From: an uncultured Flavobacteriales bacterium
Lineage (GTDB): Bacteria; Bacteroidota; Bacteroidia; Flavobacteriales_D; Parvicellaceae
Assembly: GCA_938075455.1 (NCBI GenBank)
Contig: CALJHN010000010.1
Coordinates: 62,001 to 126,000 of the forward strand
Length of the DNA: 64,000 nt
Reading direction: 5' to 3'
The notes below the pieces were generated by a model. The model was not told where the DNA came from. It searched no databases and was given only the letters and a program-made list of their open reading frames with translations. This document shows, piece by piece, positions 25,906 through 37,545 of this stretch (position 1 is its first letter; every line of letters starts with the position of its first letter). Made by a program: the position numbers and the translations under genes.

Positions 25906-26574
25906 TTATTCCAAAATAGTCTGATTGTTGAATTTCACAACTCTTGCTGGATATTTATTAATAATGTCAAAATCGTGAGTTGCCATAATTACTGTCTTTT
26001 CTTCATCGGATACTGATTTTAAAAGATGCATAATTTTCTCACTTGTTTCTGGATCTAAATTTCCTGTTGGCTCATCTGCTAAGATTAATTCTGGATTGTT
26101 AACTAATGCTCTTGCAACGGCTACTCTTTGTTGTTCCCCTCCGGAAATTAAATGTGGAAAAGAATCTGCTTTATCTGCCATATCTACTTTTAAAAGTAGC
26201 TTCTCAATTCCTTCATTAATTATTTTTTCCCCTTTCCATCCTGTGGCTTTCATTACAAATCTTAAATTATCAGCAACTGATCTATCCATAAGAAGTTGAA
26301 AGTCTTGAAAGATTATACCAACCTTTCTTCTAAGTTCTAATATTTTCTTTCTTTTTAATTTTTTTAGAGTTTGTTCTTTAAATAAAATATCTCCACTACT
26401 GACCTCTACATCACCATAAATTGCTTTAAGAAGACTACTTTTACCACTCCCAGTTTTACCGACAAAATATACAAATTCACCTTGATTTATCTTTAAATTA
26501 ACTTCGCTTAGAATTATTTTATTTTGTTGTTTTATTTCAACTTTATTAAAGTCTAGAAAAAGGTTTTGTTTCAT
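25906..26574 (-). CDS. ftsE: Cell-division ABC ATPase FtsE
   Basis: A 222-residue ABC ATPase. Walker A is GKTGSGKSS, Q-loop VGIIFQDFQLLMDRSVADNLRF, signature LISGGEQQRVAVARAL, Walker B LILADEPTGNLDPETS, and the His switch is in MATHDFDII. The QDFQLL and DRSVADNL blocks mark FtsE rather than LolD. With FtsX it controls septal peptidoglycan hydrolases. No ftsX lies beside it here. Its TAAATTTG promoter box lies 23 bases upstream. Confidence 0.92.
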   Translation of the reverse strand: MKQNLFLDFNKVEIKQQNKIILSEVNLKINQGEFVYFVGKTGSGKSSLLKAIYGDVEVSSGDILFKEQTLKKLKRKKILELRRKVGIIFQDFQLLMDRSVADNLRFVMKATGWKGEKIINEGIEKLLLKVDMADKADSFPHLISGGEQQRVAVARALVNNPELILADEPTGNLDPETSEKIMHLLKSVSDEEKTVIMATHDFDIINKYPARVVKFNNQTILE

Positions 26575-26597
26575 GGCAGTTAAATAACTTTAACATT

Positions 26598-26605
26598 CAA
26601 ATTTA
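26598..26605 (-). promoter_or_regulatory. TAnnTTTG promoter box of ftsE
   Basis: TAAATTTG on the minus strand, exact consensus, ends 23 bases before the ftsE ATG and probably drives ftsE, the GT2 gene and the methyltransferase gene. No obvious -33 element. Confidence 0.6.
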
Positions 26606-26734
26606 AAATAATAAAGAATACTTTTATAATTCTTTTATTTAATGTTAACACATTATAGTTGAAAATAATAAGAAAATAATAATTCTTATGGTTCATCACT
26701 AACTATCTTTATTAATTAAAAGTTTTAGTTATTA

Positions 26735-29700
26735 ATGAATAAGATTTCCCAAAAGATATTTGTTTTTTCTCTAGCAATAATTTTTGTAAATATTTCTATT
26801 GCACAAAAAACTTTTCTACGAAATGATCCGTATAAAAACTATAAAATAGCTCAAGAACTTTTTGATAAAGAAAAGTATAGTTCAGCCCAATACTATTTCA
26901 AGGATGTTATTAACAAATTCAATAATCCTCAAGATGAGTTGAGAATAAATGCTGAATATTATTTTGCAGTTTGTGCATTGAAATTATACCACAGAAATGT
27001 AGAGACGATTTTAACTAGGTTTTCATTAGACCATCCAGATCACCCAAAAGCTAAAAATATTTATTTTCAACTCGGAAAGCATTATTATCAAACCAAAAAA
27101 TTTAAAAAATCAATAGAGTTTTTTGAAAAAGTTGATCAATATGATTTAACAAGTGAGGACCAAAGCGAGTATCTTTTTAAACTTGGATATTCAAAATTCA
27201 TGACAAAAAACCTCAGTGAATCAAAAGTTTTATTCAATGATCTTTTGCAAAAAAAAACAAATTATTCTGTCCCAGCAACATATTACTATAGTCACATAGC
27301 ATATGACGAAGGTAAGTACCAAACTGCTCTAGTTGGTTTTAGAAAGATTGCAAATAATAAAATGTTCAAGGCAATAATTCCCTATTATATTACCCAGATT
27401 TTATACCAGCAAAATAAATATGATGAGCTTATTGAATATGGATCTTTATATATTGACTCTGTTACAGAAAAAAGAAAAGGTGAATTTGCAAAATTAATTG
27501 GAGATTCTTATTTCAAAAAAAACAAGTATGAAAGTTCTTTAGAATACTATGAGATTTTCAAGAGAAATGCGAAATCAAATAGAGAAAGCAATTACCAAGT
27601 TGGCTATTGCTACTATAAGACAAAAAAATATAAAAAAGCCATAGAAATTTTTTCAAGGATTGCTACTGTAGATGATTCATTAACTCAGATATCCTACTAC
27701 CATATGGCTGATGCTTATTTAATTTTAGAGCAAAAAGATTATGCAAGAAATGCATTTCAAGAAGCTAGTAAGCTAAATTTTGATCTTGATATCAGACGGA
27801 ATTCACTTTTTAATTATGCAAAACTAGCTTACGAACTAAGTTACAATCCATACGATGAAGCAATTAATGCTTTTCAGCAGTTTATCGAAAACTTTCCAAA
27901 TTCTGAAGATGCTAAAGAAGCATACGATTTTTTATTGAAAGTATACCTAACTACAAAAAATTACGACGATGCACTTGCTTCTATGGACAAAATTAAAAAC
28001 AAGGATCCAAGAATGCAGAAAGCCTACCAAACAATTGTATATAACCGCGCTGTTGAACAATATCATAATAGGGAATATAAGAATGCAATTACAAACTTTG
28101 AGCGGGTTAAAAAGTATCCAATTGACCAAAAATTAAATGCTATGAGTCAATTTTGGATAGGAGAGTCTAATTATAATCTAAAGGAATATTTAAAAGCTGT
28201 GGAGAGTTATGAGAAATTTAGATTTATTAACGGATCTATTTTAACTAATGAGTTTTTAGATTTAGATTTTCATATTGGATACAGTTATTTTGAAAAAGCA
28301 AATCCATACCTAAATATTTCAAGAAGTGATTCAAAAATTCAAAAAGAAGAACTTAGAAATGCTTTAAAGTACTTTAGAAATTATATCCACCAATACAATT
28401 TACCTGACTCAAATAATTATAAAATTGCGCTGTTAAGAATTGCTGACACATACTTTTTGCTTAAGGAAGATAGTTTGGCTATAGAAAATTATGCGTTGTC
28501 TTTAAATATCGGAAATGGGAATCATTCTTATGCCTTAAATCAAATGGCTACTTCTCAAGGCTTAATACAAGATTATAAAGGGAAAATAAATACTTTAAAA
28601 AGATTAACAAATCAATATCCAAACTCAAAATACCAAGTATATTCTCTTTTAAATCTAGCTCAAGCTTATAAAGATGAAAATAGAAATAAAGAGTCTTTAA
28701 ATACTTACTTAAAATTCATAAATGAATATCCAAATAATAATTTAATTTCAAAAGCATATGTTGAGTTAGGCAGTATTTCTTTAAAAGAAAAAAATCATGA
28801 AGAAGCTGAAAAGTTTTTATTAACAGTCATGGAAAATTATCCTGATGCAGAACAAGAAAATCAATTAGCTACTGAATTAATGATGGAAGTTTATAATTTA
28901 AGGGGAGACTTGAAGGGGTATTATGACTGGCTTAGCTCAAGAGGAATTGATGTTAGTATCAAGGAGAAAGATTCAACTTTATGGAAGGCTGTTGTTCTTG
29001 CTAGAGATAATGGTGATTGTAAAAAACAAATTGAAAAGGCTTCTTACTATCTGGATAATATTGAACAACCGGTAAGAGAAATTTCAGCACATTATTTTAT
29101 GGCTAACTGTTATTATTCTGAGAACAAGAAAACACAAGCTTTATTTCACTATGATTACATTTCTACAAAACCAAATAACAATTATTACATAGAAGCTCTA
29201 AAGTATGCAGGAGAGATAACTTATGATGCTAAAGATTTTAAAAAATCTCTAGCTTACTTTTCAATTTTAGAAGATGTAAGCATGGATCAAGAGGACTTGT
29301 CAATATCAAAAAAAGGGCAGTTTTATTGTTTTCATTATTTAGGTAATCCCATTTCTACTATTAAGTATGCAAAAAAGATTCTTCTTTTATCAAACTTAAA
29401 TAACAAGCTTAAAGAAGATGCGTATTTATTCCTAGGTAAATCTTATCAAAAAATAAATCAATTAGACAGCGCAAAATTATATTACGATAGTGTTGTGCAG
29501 TTCACCAAAAGTATAGCTGCTGCCGAGGCAAAATACCATGTATGTGAGATAGCTTACAATAAAGAGGATTATACATCTTGTGAGGTTTTAATTATGGAAT
29601 TAGTAAAACAAAAGCCATCTTATGATTATTGGTTGGCAAGAGGAATATTACTGCTTGGAGATAATTTTACTGCTCAGAAAGATTATTTCAATGCAAAACA

Positions 29701-29941
29701 TAGTGTAGAAAGTGTTTTAGACAACTACGATGGAGATAAAAAAGGTGAGGTTTTAGCAGCAGCAGTTCAAAAATTAGATTTCATAAAGAGTCTAGAAATA
29801 AATGAATTGCAACAGCAGCCAGAACAAGAAGAATTGGAAATAGAATTAGAAACAATTTATAAAGATTTAGAAAATAATCCGGAAGTTTTAAAACTAAATA
29901 AAGTTGATTTAAAGGGAATTAAGAAAGATGAAGACAAATAA
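26735..29941 (+). CDS. Large secreted TPR-repeat protein
   Basis: A 1068-residue protein with a signal peptide (hydrophobic residues 8-21, then IAQ) followed almost entirely by tetratricopeptide repeats. Typical repeat cores such as YYFAVCALKLY, KSIEFFEKVDQYD and AIENYALSLNIGN recur about every 34-36 residues. The C-terminus is acidic and Glu-rich. TPR solenoids are protein-binding scaffolds, probably periplasmic here. Its last 14 bases overlap the next gene, an outer-membrane barrel, so the two are very likely partners. I recall this TPR-barrel pair near gyrB in other Flavobacteriales; function is unknown. Confidence 0.88.
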   Translation: MNKISQKIFVFSLAIIFVNISIAQKTFLRNDPYKNYKIAQELFDKEKYSSAQYYFKDVINKFNNPQDELRINAEYYFAVCALKLYHRNVETILTRFSLDHPDHPKAKNIYFQLGKHYYQTKKFKKSIEFFEKVDQYDLTSEDQSEYLFKLGYSKFMTKNLSESKVLFNDLLQKKTNYSVPATYYYSHIAYDEGKYQTALVGFRKIANNKMFKAIIPYYITQILYQQNKYDELIEYGSLYIDSVTEKRKGEFAKLIGDSYFKKNKYESSLEYYEIFKRNAKSNRESNYQVGYCYYKTKKYKKAIEIFSRIATVDDSLTQISYYHMADAYLILEQKDYARNAFQEASKLNFDLDIRRNSLFNYAKLAYELSYNPYDEAINAFQQFIENFPNSEDAKEAYDFLLKVYLTTKNYDDALASMDKIKNKDPRMQKAYQTIVYNRAVEQYHNREYKNAITNFERVKKYPIDQKLNAMSQFWIGESNYNLKEYLKAVESYEKFRFINGSILTNEFLDLDFHIGYSYFEKANPYLNISRSDSKIQKEELRNALKYFRNYIHQYNLPDSNNYKIALLRIADTYFLLKEDSLAIENYALSLNIGNGNHSYALNQMATSQGLIQDYKGKINTLKRLTNQYPNSKYQVYSLLNLAQAYKDENRNKESLNTYLKFINEYPNNNLISKAYVELGSISLKEKNHEEAEKFLLTVMENYPDAEQENQLATELMMEVYNLRGDLKGYYDWLSSRGIDVSIKEKDSTLWKAVVLARDNGDCKKQIEKASYYLDNIEQPVREISAHYFMANCYYSENKKTQALFHYDYISTKPNNNYYIEALKYAGEITYDAKDFKKSLAYFSILEDVSMDQEDLSISKKGQFYCFHYLGNPISTIKYAKKILLLSNLNNKLKEDAYLFLGKSYQKINQLDSAKLYYDSVVQFTKSIAAAEAKYHVCEIAYNKEDYTSCEVLIMELVKQKPSYDYWLARGILLLGDNFTAQKDYFNAKHSVESVLDNYDGDKKGEVLAAAVQKLDFIKSLEINELQQQPEQEELEIELETIYKDLENNPEVLKLNKVDLKGIKKDEDK

Positions 29942-31712
29942 ACTCCAAATATTAATTTTTGTTTCAGCAATATTGAGTTTTAGTATTGTAGCTCAAGAAA
30001 ATGAGAGTACGGAAACTTTTTTAGGGATTGGATCTGGAGCTAGAAAAATTTCTAAGATTCAAAAAACACCAATCTTCCCAACTCACACAGATTCTGTGAG
30101 TATTTCAGATGATATTAAATATTATTTAGAGCCAAAAAGATACCTAACAAACTACTCAATTGAGAATATAAAGCCTGCAAGGTTAAAGATAACTGCTAAT
30201 GGCGACAAGTTATATAGAGGATATTTAAAAGCTGGAGCTGGAACGTACCTAACTCCACTATTGGAATTGAATTATGCTTCTAAAAGGTCAAGAGATGAAA
30301 GTTGGGGCCTAAATGCAAGAAATAATGGTAGCTTCTCCAGTATAAAAGAAATGGGGAATACTAAATTTTCAGATTTAAATTTAGGAGGATATTATCAAAA
30401 GTTTTTTATGAATTATGATTTATGGTCAGAATTTCAGTATGAAAGAAATTCTTATCATTTTTATGGTCTGGATTATGACGATAATTCTATGTATGAATTT
30501 TATGGTTTAGATATTAATGATTCTTTAGCGATTGAATCATTTAAAAATTCAGATTCTCTTTTTAAACAAAATTACGATTTTTTGGATCTACATTTAAAGT
30601 TTAACTCTAGAAATACAGGAAGAGATACTAATAAATTAAGAATTAAAAGTTGGATAGATTTTCACCACCTAAATAGTAATTATAATCTTTCCGAAAATCA
30701 TTTTCTGTTGGGAGCTCACTCAGGATGGCTCATATTAGACGAAGAATTTTTAGGAACTTTTGAACTTGATATAAATAACATCAATTCTCCGGAAACTTTA
30801 AAATTAGATGATGATAATATTATTCAACCAAGTAATATAACCTCTAATTCATCCGGAATCGTTCGTTTTAGTCCACATATTTATTCTAGGAAAAACAATT
30901 TAATTTTCAAAGCTGGAATATCTATACAAGCTAATATTTATGAAAATGCTAAATTCTATGTTTTTCCAGATTTAGAGGTAAGCTGTAATCTCTTTAATAA
31001 TATCTTTATACCTTATGGGGGGTGGGTTGGCAAAGTACAAAGAAATACCTTTAACAACATTAGGTTAGAAAACCCATTTATTTCCGAGGATTCTAAACTT
31101 CAAAACACCATACAAAAGAGCAACATATTTGCAGGATTAAGAGGTTCTTTAAGTAGTAAATTCACCTTTAATTTGTCAAGTTCTTTTCAAAAATTAGACA
31201 GTATTTATTTCTTTATACCTGATACAAACTCATCTTATGGCAATAAGTTTCAGACTAAGTATGATAATCTTAGTCAAACAACTTTTCTTGCTGAAATTAC
31301 TTACCAAGAATTAGAAAAGTTAAAAATCTCTGCTAAGGGTGAATATTTTATATATAGCCCTGCTAATTTAAGTAGTGCTTGGCAAAGACCTGACTTTATA
31401 TTTACATTATCTAGTTTGTTAGATTTATCTGATAAAATTGTTTTAAAGTCTGATTTTTATTTGGTTGGTAAAAGAGAAGTTTATTCCTTTTCTCTTCCTG
31501 AATCAATAATTAATTTTGTTTTTGTAGATAATAAATATGTCTACAGTTTGCCAACTTTTGTAGATATGAATATTTCTGCAGAATATAGGTATAATAAAAA
31601 AGTTTCTGCTTTTATTCAGTTCAATAATTTCACAGCAAAAAAATATCAATATTGGCAAAATTTCCCTGTTCAATCCATCAATATTTTAGGTGGTATTACA
31701 TTTAGTTTCTAA
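29928..31712 (+). CDS. Outer-membrane beta-barrel protein
   Basis: A 594-residue protein with a signal peptide ending in IVAQ. The mature chain has repeated alternating strands with aromatic ends, and it ends in ILGGITFSF, a terminal Phe typical of barrel proteins inserted by BAM. It resembles the barrel of TonB-dependent receptors, but I see no plug domain or TonB box. It overlaps the TPR gene by 14 bases, which suggests a TPR-assisted outer-membrane complex. Substrate is unknown. Confidence 0.82.
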   Translation: MKTNKLQILIFVSAILSFSIVAQENESTETFLGIGSGARKISKIQKTPIFPTHTDSVSISDDIKYYLEPKRYLTNYSIENIKPARLKITANGDKLYRGYLKAGAGTYLTPLLELNYASKRSRDESWGLNARNNGSFSSIKEMGNTKFSDLNLGGYYQKFFMNYDLWSEFQYERNSYHFYGLDYDDNSMYEFYGLDINDSLAIESFKNSDSLFKQNYDFLDLHLKFNSRNTGRDTNKLRIKSWIDFHHLNSNYNLSENHFLLGAHSGWLILDEEFLGTFELDINNINSPETLKLDDDNIIQPSNITSNSSGIVRFSPHIYSRKNNLIFKAGISIQANIYENAKFYVFPDLEVSCNLFNNIFIPYGGWVGKVQRNTFNNIRLENPFISEDSKLQNTIQKSNIFAGLRGSLSSKFTFNLSSSFQKLDSIYFFIPDTNSSYGNKFQTKYDNLSQTTFLAEITYQELEKLKISAKGEYFIYSPANLSSAWQRPDFIFTLSSLLDLSDKIVLKSDFYLVGKREVYSFSLPESIINFVFVDNKYVYSLPTFVDMNISAEYRYNKKVSAFIQFNNFTAKKYQYWQNFPVQSINILGGITFSF

Positions 31713-31772
31713 TTGTTGAAAAGTATCCAATTAATTGGAGGTTTTCTTCCTTTAAAAATACCCTATAAATAG

Positions 31773-31780
31773 TATATTTG
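31773..31780 (+). promoter_or_regulatory. TAnnTTTG promoter box of gyrB
   Basis: TATATTTG, exact consensus, ends 19 bases before the gyrB ATG. No TTG is found at the usual -33 distance. Confidence 0.65.
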
Positions 31781-31781
31781 A

Positions 31782-33749
<1,968 letters not shown>

Positions 33750-33781
33750 TTCTTAATTAAAAATTATTAAAATATTCAATT

Positions 33782-34711
33782 ATGAAAGTAACTATTGTAG
33801 GAGCTGGGAATGTAGGGTCAACTTGCGCTGATGCAATTGCCTATAAAAGAATTGCAAGTGAAGTTGTTTTATTAGATATTAAAAAGGATTTTGCAGAGGG
33901 GAAAGCATTAGACATGACCCAAACTTCTTCTTTACTTGGTTTCAATACTAAAATCGTTGGTAGCACTAACGATTATTCAAAAACTGCTGGAAGTGATGTT
34001 GTTGTAGTTACAAGTGGTATTCCAAGAAAGCCAGGGATGACTAGAGAAGAGCTTATTGGTGTTAATGCTGGAATAGTAAAAACAGTTACTAATAATGTTT
34101 TAGAGCATTCACCAGATGCGGTAATTGTTATTGTCTCAAATCCTATGGATACCATGACCTATTTAACTTTAAAAGAGAGTGGTTTAGATAAGCATCGAAT
34201 TATAGGAATGGGAGGAGCTTTAGATAGTGCTAGATTTAGAACTTACTTATCATTTGCATTAGGGAAACCCTCGAGTGATATTCATGGTATGGTAATAGGA
34301 GGTCATGGAGATACAACAATGATTCCTCTAACAAGATTAGCAACTTATAACGGAATTTCAATAAGTAATTTATTAGATAAAGATCATTTAGATAAAGTTG
34401 CTTCTGAAACTATGGTAGGTGGTAAGACTCTTACTGGACTATTAGGAACTTCAGCATGGTATGCACCTGGAGCAGCCGTAGCTTTTTTAGTAGATAGTAT
34501 TCTCAATGATCAAAAAAGAATTATTCCTTGCTCTGTATTTTTAGATGGAGAATATGGCCAGAAAGACATTTGCGTTGGAGTGCCAGTTATTGTTGGGAAA
34601 AATGGTTGGGAAAATATAGTAGATGTTGATTTAAATGAACTAGAAAAAGACTTATTTGAAAAAAGTGCTAATGCAGTAAGAAATATGAATAGCGCATTAG
34701 ACAGTATCTAA
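33782..34711 (+). CDS. mdh: Malate dehydrogenase
   Basis: A 309-residue NAD-dependent TCA-cycle enzyme. It begins KVTIVGAGNVGSTCADAIA (Rossmann dinucleotide loop), has the substrate-binding arginines in GIPRKPGMTREEL, VSNPMDTMTY, and the catalytic His in IGGHGDTTMIPL. Sequence type is the LDH-like malate dehydrogenase usual in Bacteroidota, with Arg in the RKPGMTR loop favouring malate/oxaloacetate. Located directly after gyrB. Confidence 0.96.
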   Translation: MKVTIVGAGNVGSTCADAIAYKRIASEVVLLDIKKDFAEGKALDMTQTSSLLGFNTKIVGSTNDYSKTAGSDVVVVTSGIPRKPGMTREELIGVNAGIVKTVTNNVLEHSPDAVIVIVSNPMDTMTYLTLKESGLDKHRIIGMGGALDSARFRTYLSFALGKPSSDIHGMVIGGHGDTTMIPLTRLATYNGISISNLLDKDHLDKVASETMVGGKTLTGLLGTSAWYAPGAAVAFLVDSILNDQKRIIPCSVFLDGEYGQKDICVGVPVIVGKNGWENIVDVDLNELEKDLFEKSANAVRNMNSALDSI

Positions 34712-34718
34712 GTCAAGG

Positions 34719-35120
34719 CTAGACTACATATTTATCTTTTCTTTTAAGTTCATCTATAACACAACTATCCATCATAATAGATTTTCTGTTTCTAGAAATC
34801 GTATCGTAAATGAAGTCTCTTATAAAGTTTGGAATTATATAGCTAACCGACATTATTGCTTGCCAATTTTTCATCAAAATTGATATTTTAATTACCGCAA
34901 GAGATTTAGAGTAAATTTGTCCTTTGTAGTAGAGAATAATAGTCTCTTTGGGGTTAGGAAATTGGTTAAATTGTTTTTTAGTTTCTTTAAATATATTGGA
35001 CTTAGATGGACTTATTAAAATAGAGTCAGACTTGTCATTTTTTAGAATGTATTTCCCCCAAAAATTACAAAAAATGCAATCATCATCTATAAAAACTATT
35101 GTAGAATTTTGATTTAACAT
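34719..35120 (-). CDS. DCC-family thiol-disulfide oxidoreductase-like protein
   Basis: A 133-residue protein of the DCC (DUF393) family. The name-giving motif appears as DDDCIFCNFW near residue 12, a CxxC that may act as a redox site. The C-terminal YDTISRNRKSIMM matches the family's YxxxARNR block. Family function is poorly defined. It overlaps by 7 bases the end of the upstream gene for an FG-GAP secreted protein, so they are co-transcribed. Confidence 0.85.
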   Translation of the reverse strand: MLNQNSTIVFIDDDCIFCNFWGKYILKNDKSDSILISPSKSNIFKETKKQFNQFPNPKETIILYYKGQIYSKSLAVIKISILMKNWQAIMSVSYIIPNFIRDFIYDTISRNRKSIMMDSCVIDELKRKDKYVV

Positions 35121-37357
35121 TTAACAAACTTTAAAATATTTCTATGAATCCCGTCCTCAAGGATAATAAAATATATTCCATGGTTCAATTTACTTACTTT
35201 AATTGCACCTTTAGTATATCCACTTCCAACTTTTTTTCCCGTTAAGCTTAATATTTCAAAATAAAGCTGTTTTTTAAGATTTTTAATATTAATAATGTCT
35301 CTAGCTGGCACAGGAAATATTTCATATTTATTTTCTATTTCATACGGAAAACTCGATGTCGAAATCAAAGAATCATAAGTACCCATAAATAGAGAAAGTC
35401 CTCCTCTTTTATTTCCTATAATAAAATCAATTAAGGAGTCGTTATTTAAATCAGAAATTGCTGGTGTGCTGTGAGTTCCTGCAAATATATTATTGAAATT
35501 ACTATCTACTAAATTAAAATTTCCGGAAAGGTTATTGTTTATATTATTGTATTTATAAATAGCACCTCTTTTGCTTCCAACGTACAATTCAATATCAGAA
35601 CCGTTTCTATGAAAAATTGGCGAACTCATTCCTATATTAGTCCACCACTCGGATACCGAAACTCCTCCAAATGTTTCAGACCTTAAATCAAAATTAAAAT
35701 TAATAGAATCTCCAATATTTTCAATATAATTTAAATTTCCTATTGCCTCACCCACTACTAAATCTAAATCATTGTCATTATCTATATCAAAAAGTGTGGG
35801 ATGAGCATTAAATCCAAAATCAAAAACATTATTAAAAACATCTGTTAAGGGCGATATACTCAGGTTTAAATTTATTATTGCGGGATTTGAAGAAACGTTT
35901 TCTAAAAAGTGTAATTTTCCGCTATAGTCGCCTACAATTGCATCTAAATCACCGTCCCCGTCTAGGTCTCCTAACGTTGGAATTAAATTAATATCGTTTA
36001 TTTGAGAGGAAATATTTTGAAAATCACTAGAGGTTTTATTGAATATTGGATTTTCGTTTGTGCCTATGTTTTCATAAGATTCTATGTAAGAATTATAATG
36101 AATCGGAATACTTAAATCAAATTCTCCAAAGTTAGAGACTAGAAGATCTAAAATTTGATCGTTATTTATATCTACTATTAATGGTTTAGATTCTCTCCCG
36201 AGTTCAATAGTGTTTTCTTGTAGAAAATTTTTATTTTGTAAATAAAACTGAGGGGAATTGTTGCCTCCAAAATTTTTATAGAACCAAATGCTCTCCTTAT
36301 CTGCAGACTCACTAGTAGAGTTTGGGGATACTACCAAATCTTTTATTCCATCATGGTCCATGTCTTCATAAAATGTGGCTGGAAAGAGGTGTAAATTAGC
36401 TGGTACGGAGTAGCTTGGGAAAAGCGTATCCTGAGAAATAAAGGAGGTGTTTAAGTTAACTCCTATGCTGTCATTGTATAATGCCACTAGATTGCTGTAT
36501 GAAACATCGCCAAGAATTAGATCCTTTACTTGGTCGTTATTTAAATCTAAAGACAGGATGGTTGAACCACTGTGTCTTAAATTATTTCTATTAATACTTA
36601 TTGAGTCTTCAGGGTTTGGGACATTAAATAAACAGGTATCAAATAAGGTGCAGGTATTAGACAATCCAGATTCGCTAAAATTGCCCCAACAAGCATTTTT
36701 CATTTCAAAAATTAAGGTGTCTAAATCTGTCGAAATATTTTTATGGTATTCAATTACGCTTCCTTGAACTCCAAAATTTAAAATATCTAAATCTCCATCG
36801 TTGTCTATGTCACTAATACAAGGAATATCTGATGAAACCACATAAATATTAACATCGTTATTGTATTGGGAAGACAAAATATATGGCACATTAGCATTAA
36901 TAGAAGATTGAAAAAAACTCAATGAATTAAAGGATAGTTCATTTCCACTTGAAGTATTTTTCCAAAGTCCTATTCCTCCGGAGACATAACTAAATATATC
37001 TTTTTTTCCATCATTGTTAAAGTCTCTAAGTAAAACCCAGTTCTTTAAATTAGATGGAAATAATTTTTCATATTCTGGTGCGTAGATAAAATTATTATTT
37101 TTAGATATAAAGGTAATTACTTTGTCACTAGACCTGTCAAAGACAAATAAATCTTCAATTTGATCATTATTTAAGTCGATTTTGGAAATTTGTGCAGAAT
37201 TAAATCCACCAGTCCATGGGTTAATAAGAGTGTCATTATTAACGATTACTTGAATACTGTTTTGCTGAACTAATGAAAAGTTCTGGCTTTTTACTAAAGT
37301 CAAAAGCATAACTAAAAATGAGAGTATCAATATTTTTTTAGATAGAGTTAATTGCAT
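35114..37357 (-). CDS. Secreted FG-GAP/VCBS repeat protein with T9SS sorting tail
   Basis: A 747-residue protein with a signal peptide (residues 1-24). It carries at least nine calcium-loop repeats of the form DxNxDxxxD, for example DLNNDQIEDLFVF, DIDNDGDLDILNF, DLDGDGDLDAIVG and DLNNDSLIDFIIG, spread along the chain as in a seven- or eight-bladed FG-GAP propeller. The last 70 residues (FPVPARDIINI..., SLTGKKV, HGIYFIIL, KFVKC) are a type A C-terminal domain recognised by the type IX secretion system, which would place it at the cell surface. Possible adhesin; target unknown. Confidence 0.9.
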   Translation of the reverse strand: MQLTLSKKILILSFLVMLLTLVKSQNFSLVQQNSIQVIVNNDTLINPWTGGFNSAQISKIDLNNDQIEDLFVFDRSSDKVITFISKNNNFIYAPEYEKLFPSNLKNWVLLRDFNNDGKKDIFSYVSGGIGLWKNTSSGNELSFNSLSFFQSSINANVPYILSSQYNNDVNIYVVSSDIPCISDIDNDGDLDILNFGVQGSVIEYHKNISTDLDTLIFEMKNACWGNFSESGLSNTCTLFDTCLFNVPNPEDSISINRNNLRHSGSTILSLDLNNDQVKDLILGDVSYSNLVALYNDSIGVNLNTSFISQDTLFPSYSVPANLHLFPATFYEDMDHDGIKDLVVSPNSTSESADKESIWFYKNFGGNNSPQFYLQNKNFLQENTIELGRESKPLIVDINNDQILDLLVSNFGEFDLSIPIHYNSYIESYENIGTNENPIFNKTSSDFQNISSQINDINLIPTLGDLDGDGDLDAIVGDYSGKLHFLENVSSNPAIINLNLSISPLTDVFNNVFDFGFNAHPTLFDIDNDNDLDLVVGEAIGNLNYIENIGDSINFNFDLRSETFGGVSVSEWWTNIGMSSPIFHRNGSDIELYVGSKRGAIYKYNNINNNLSGNFNLVDSNFNNIFAGTHSTPAISDLNNDSLIDFIIGNKRGGLSLFMGTYDSLISTSSFPYEIENKYEIFPVPARDIINIKNLKKQLYFEILSLTGKKVGSGYTKGAIKVSKLNHGIYFIILEDGIHRNILKFVKC

Positions 37358-37427
37358 TAATTTTTTTAGGATTTATTTTATGAAATAGTTGGTTAAGTTC
37401 TTTAAAATATTGATAATCTAGTTAATA

Positions 37428-37435
37428 CAAATGTA
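37428..37435 (-). promoter_or_regulatory. TAnnTTTG promoter box of the FG-GAP gene
   Basis: TACATTTG on the minus strand, exact consensus, gives a leader of about 65 bases. It lies in the same gap as the divergent secDF promoter. Confidence 0.5.
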
Positions 37436-37474
37436 GTTCTTAAAGTCAAACATTGTTAACTTGTTGTGGAATTG

Positions 37475-37505
37475 TTGGTAATAACCAATTGAAATTTTAT
37501 ATTTG
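37475..37505 (+). promoter_or_regulatory. Promoter of secDF-tatA
   Basis: TTG at 37475-37477, a 20-base spacer and the exact -7 box TATATTTG at 37498-37505. This is among the best two-element matches in the window. The expected leader before ATG 37546 is about 34 bases. Confidence 0.7.
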
Positions 37506-37545
37506 CGCCCTCTAATTTATTTTATTAATAACTAAAAAAATTTTA

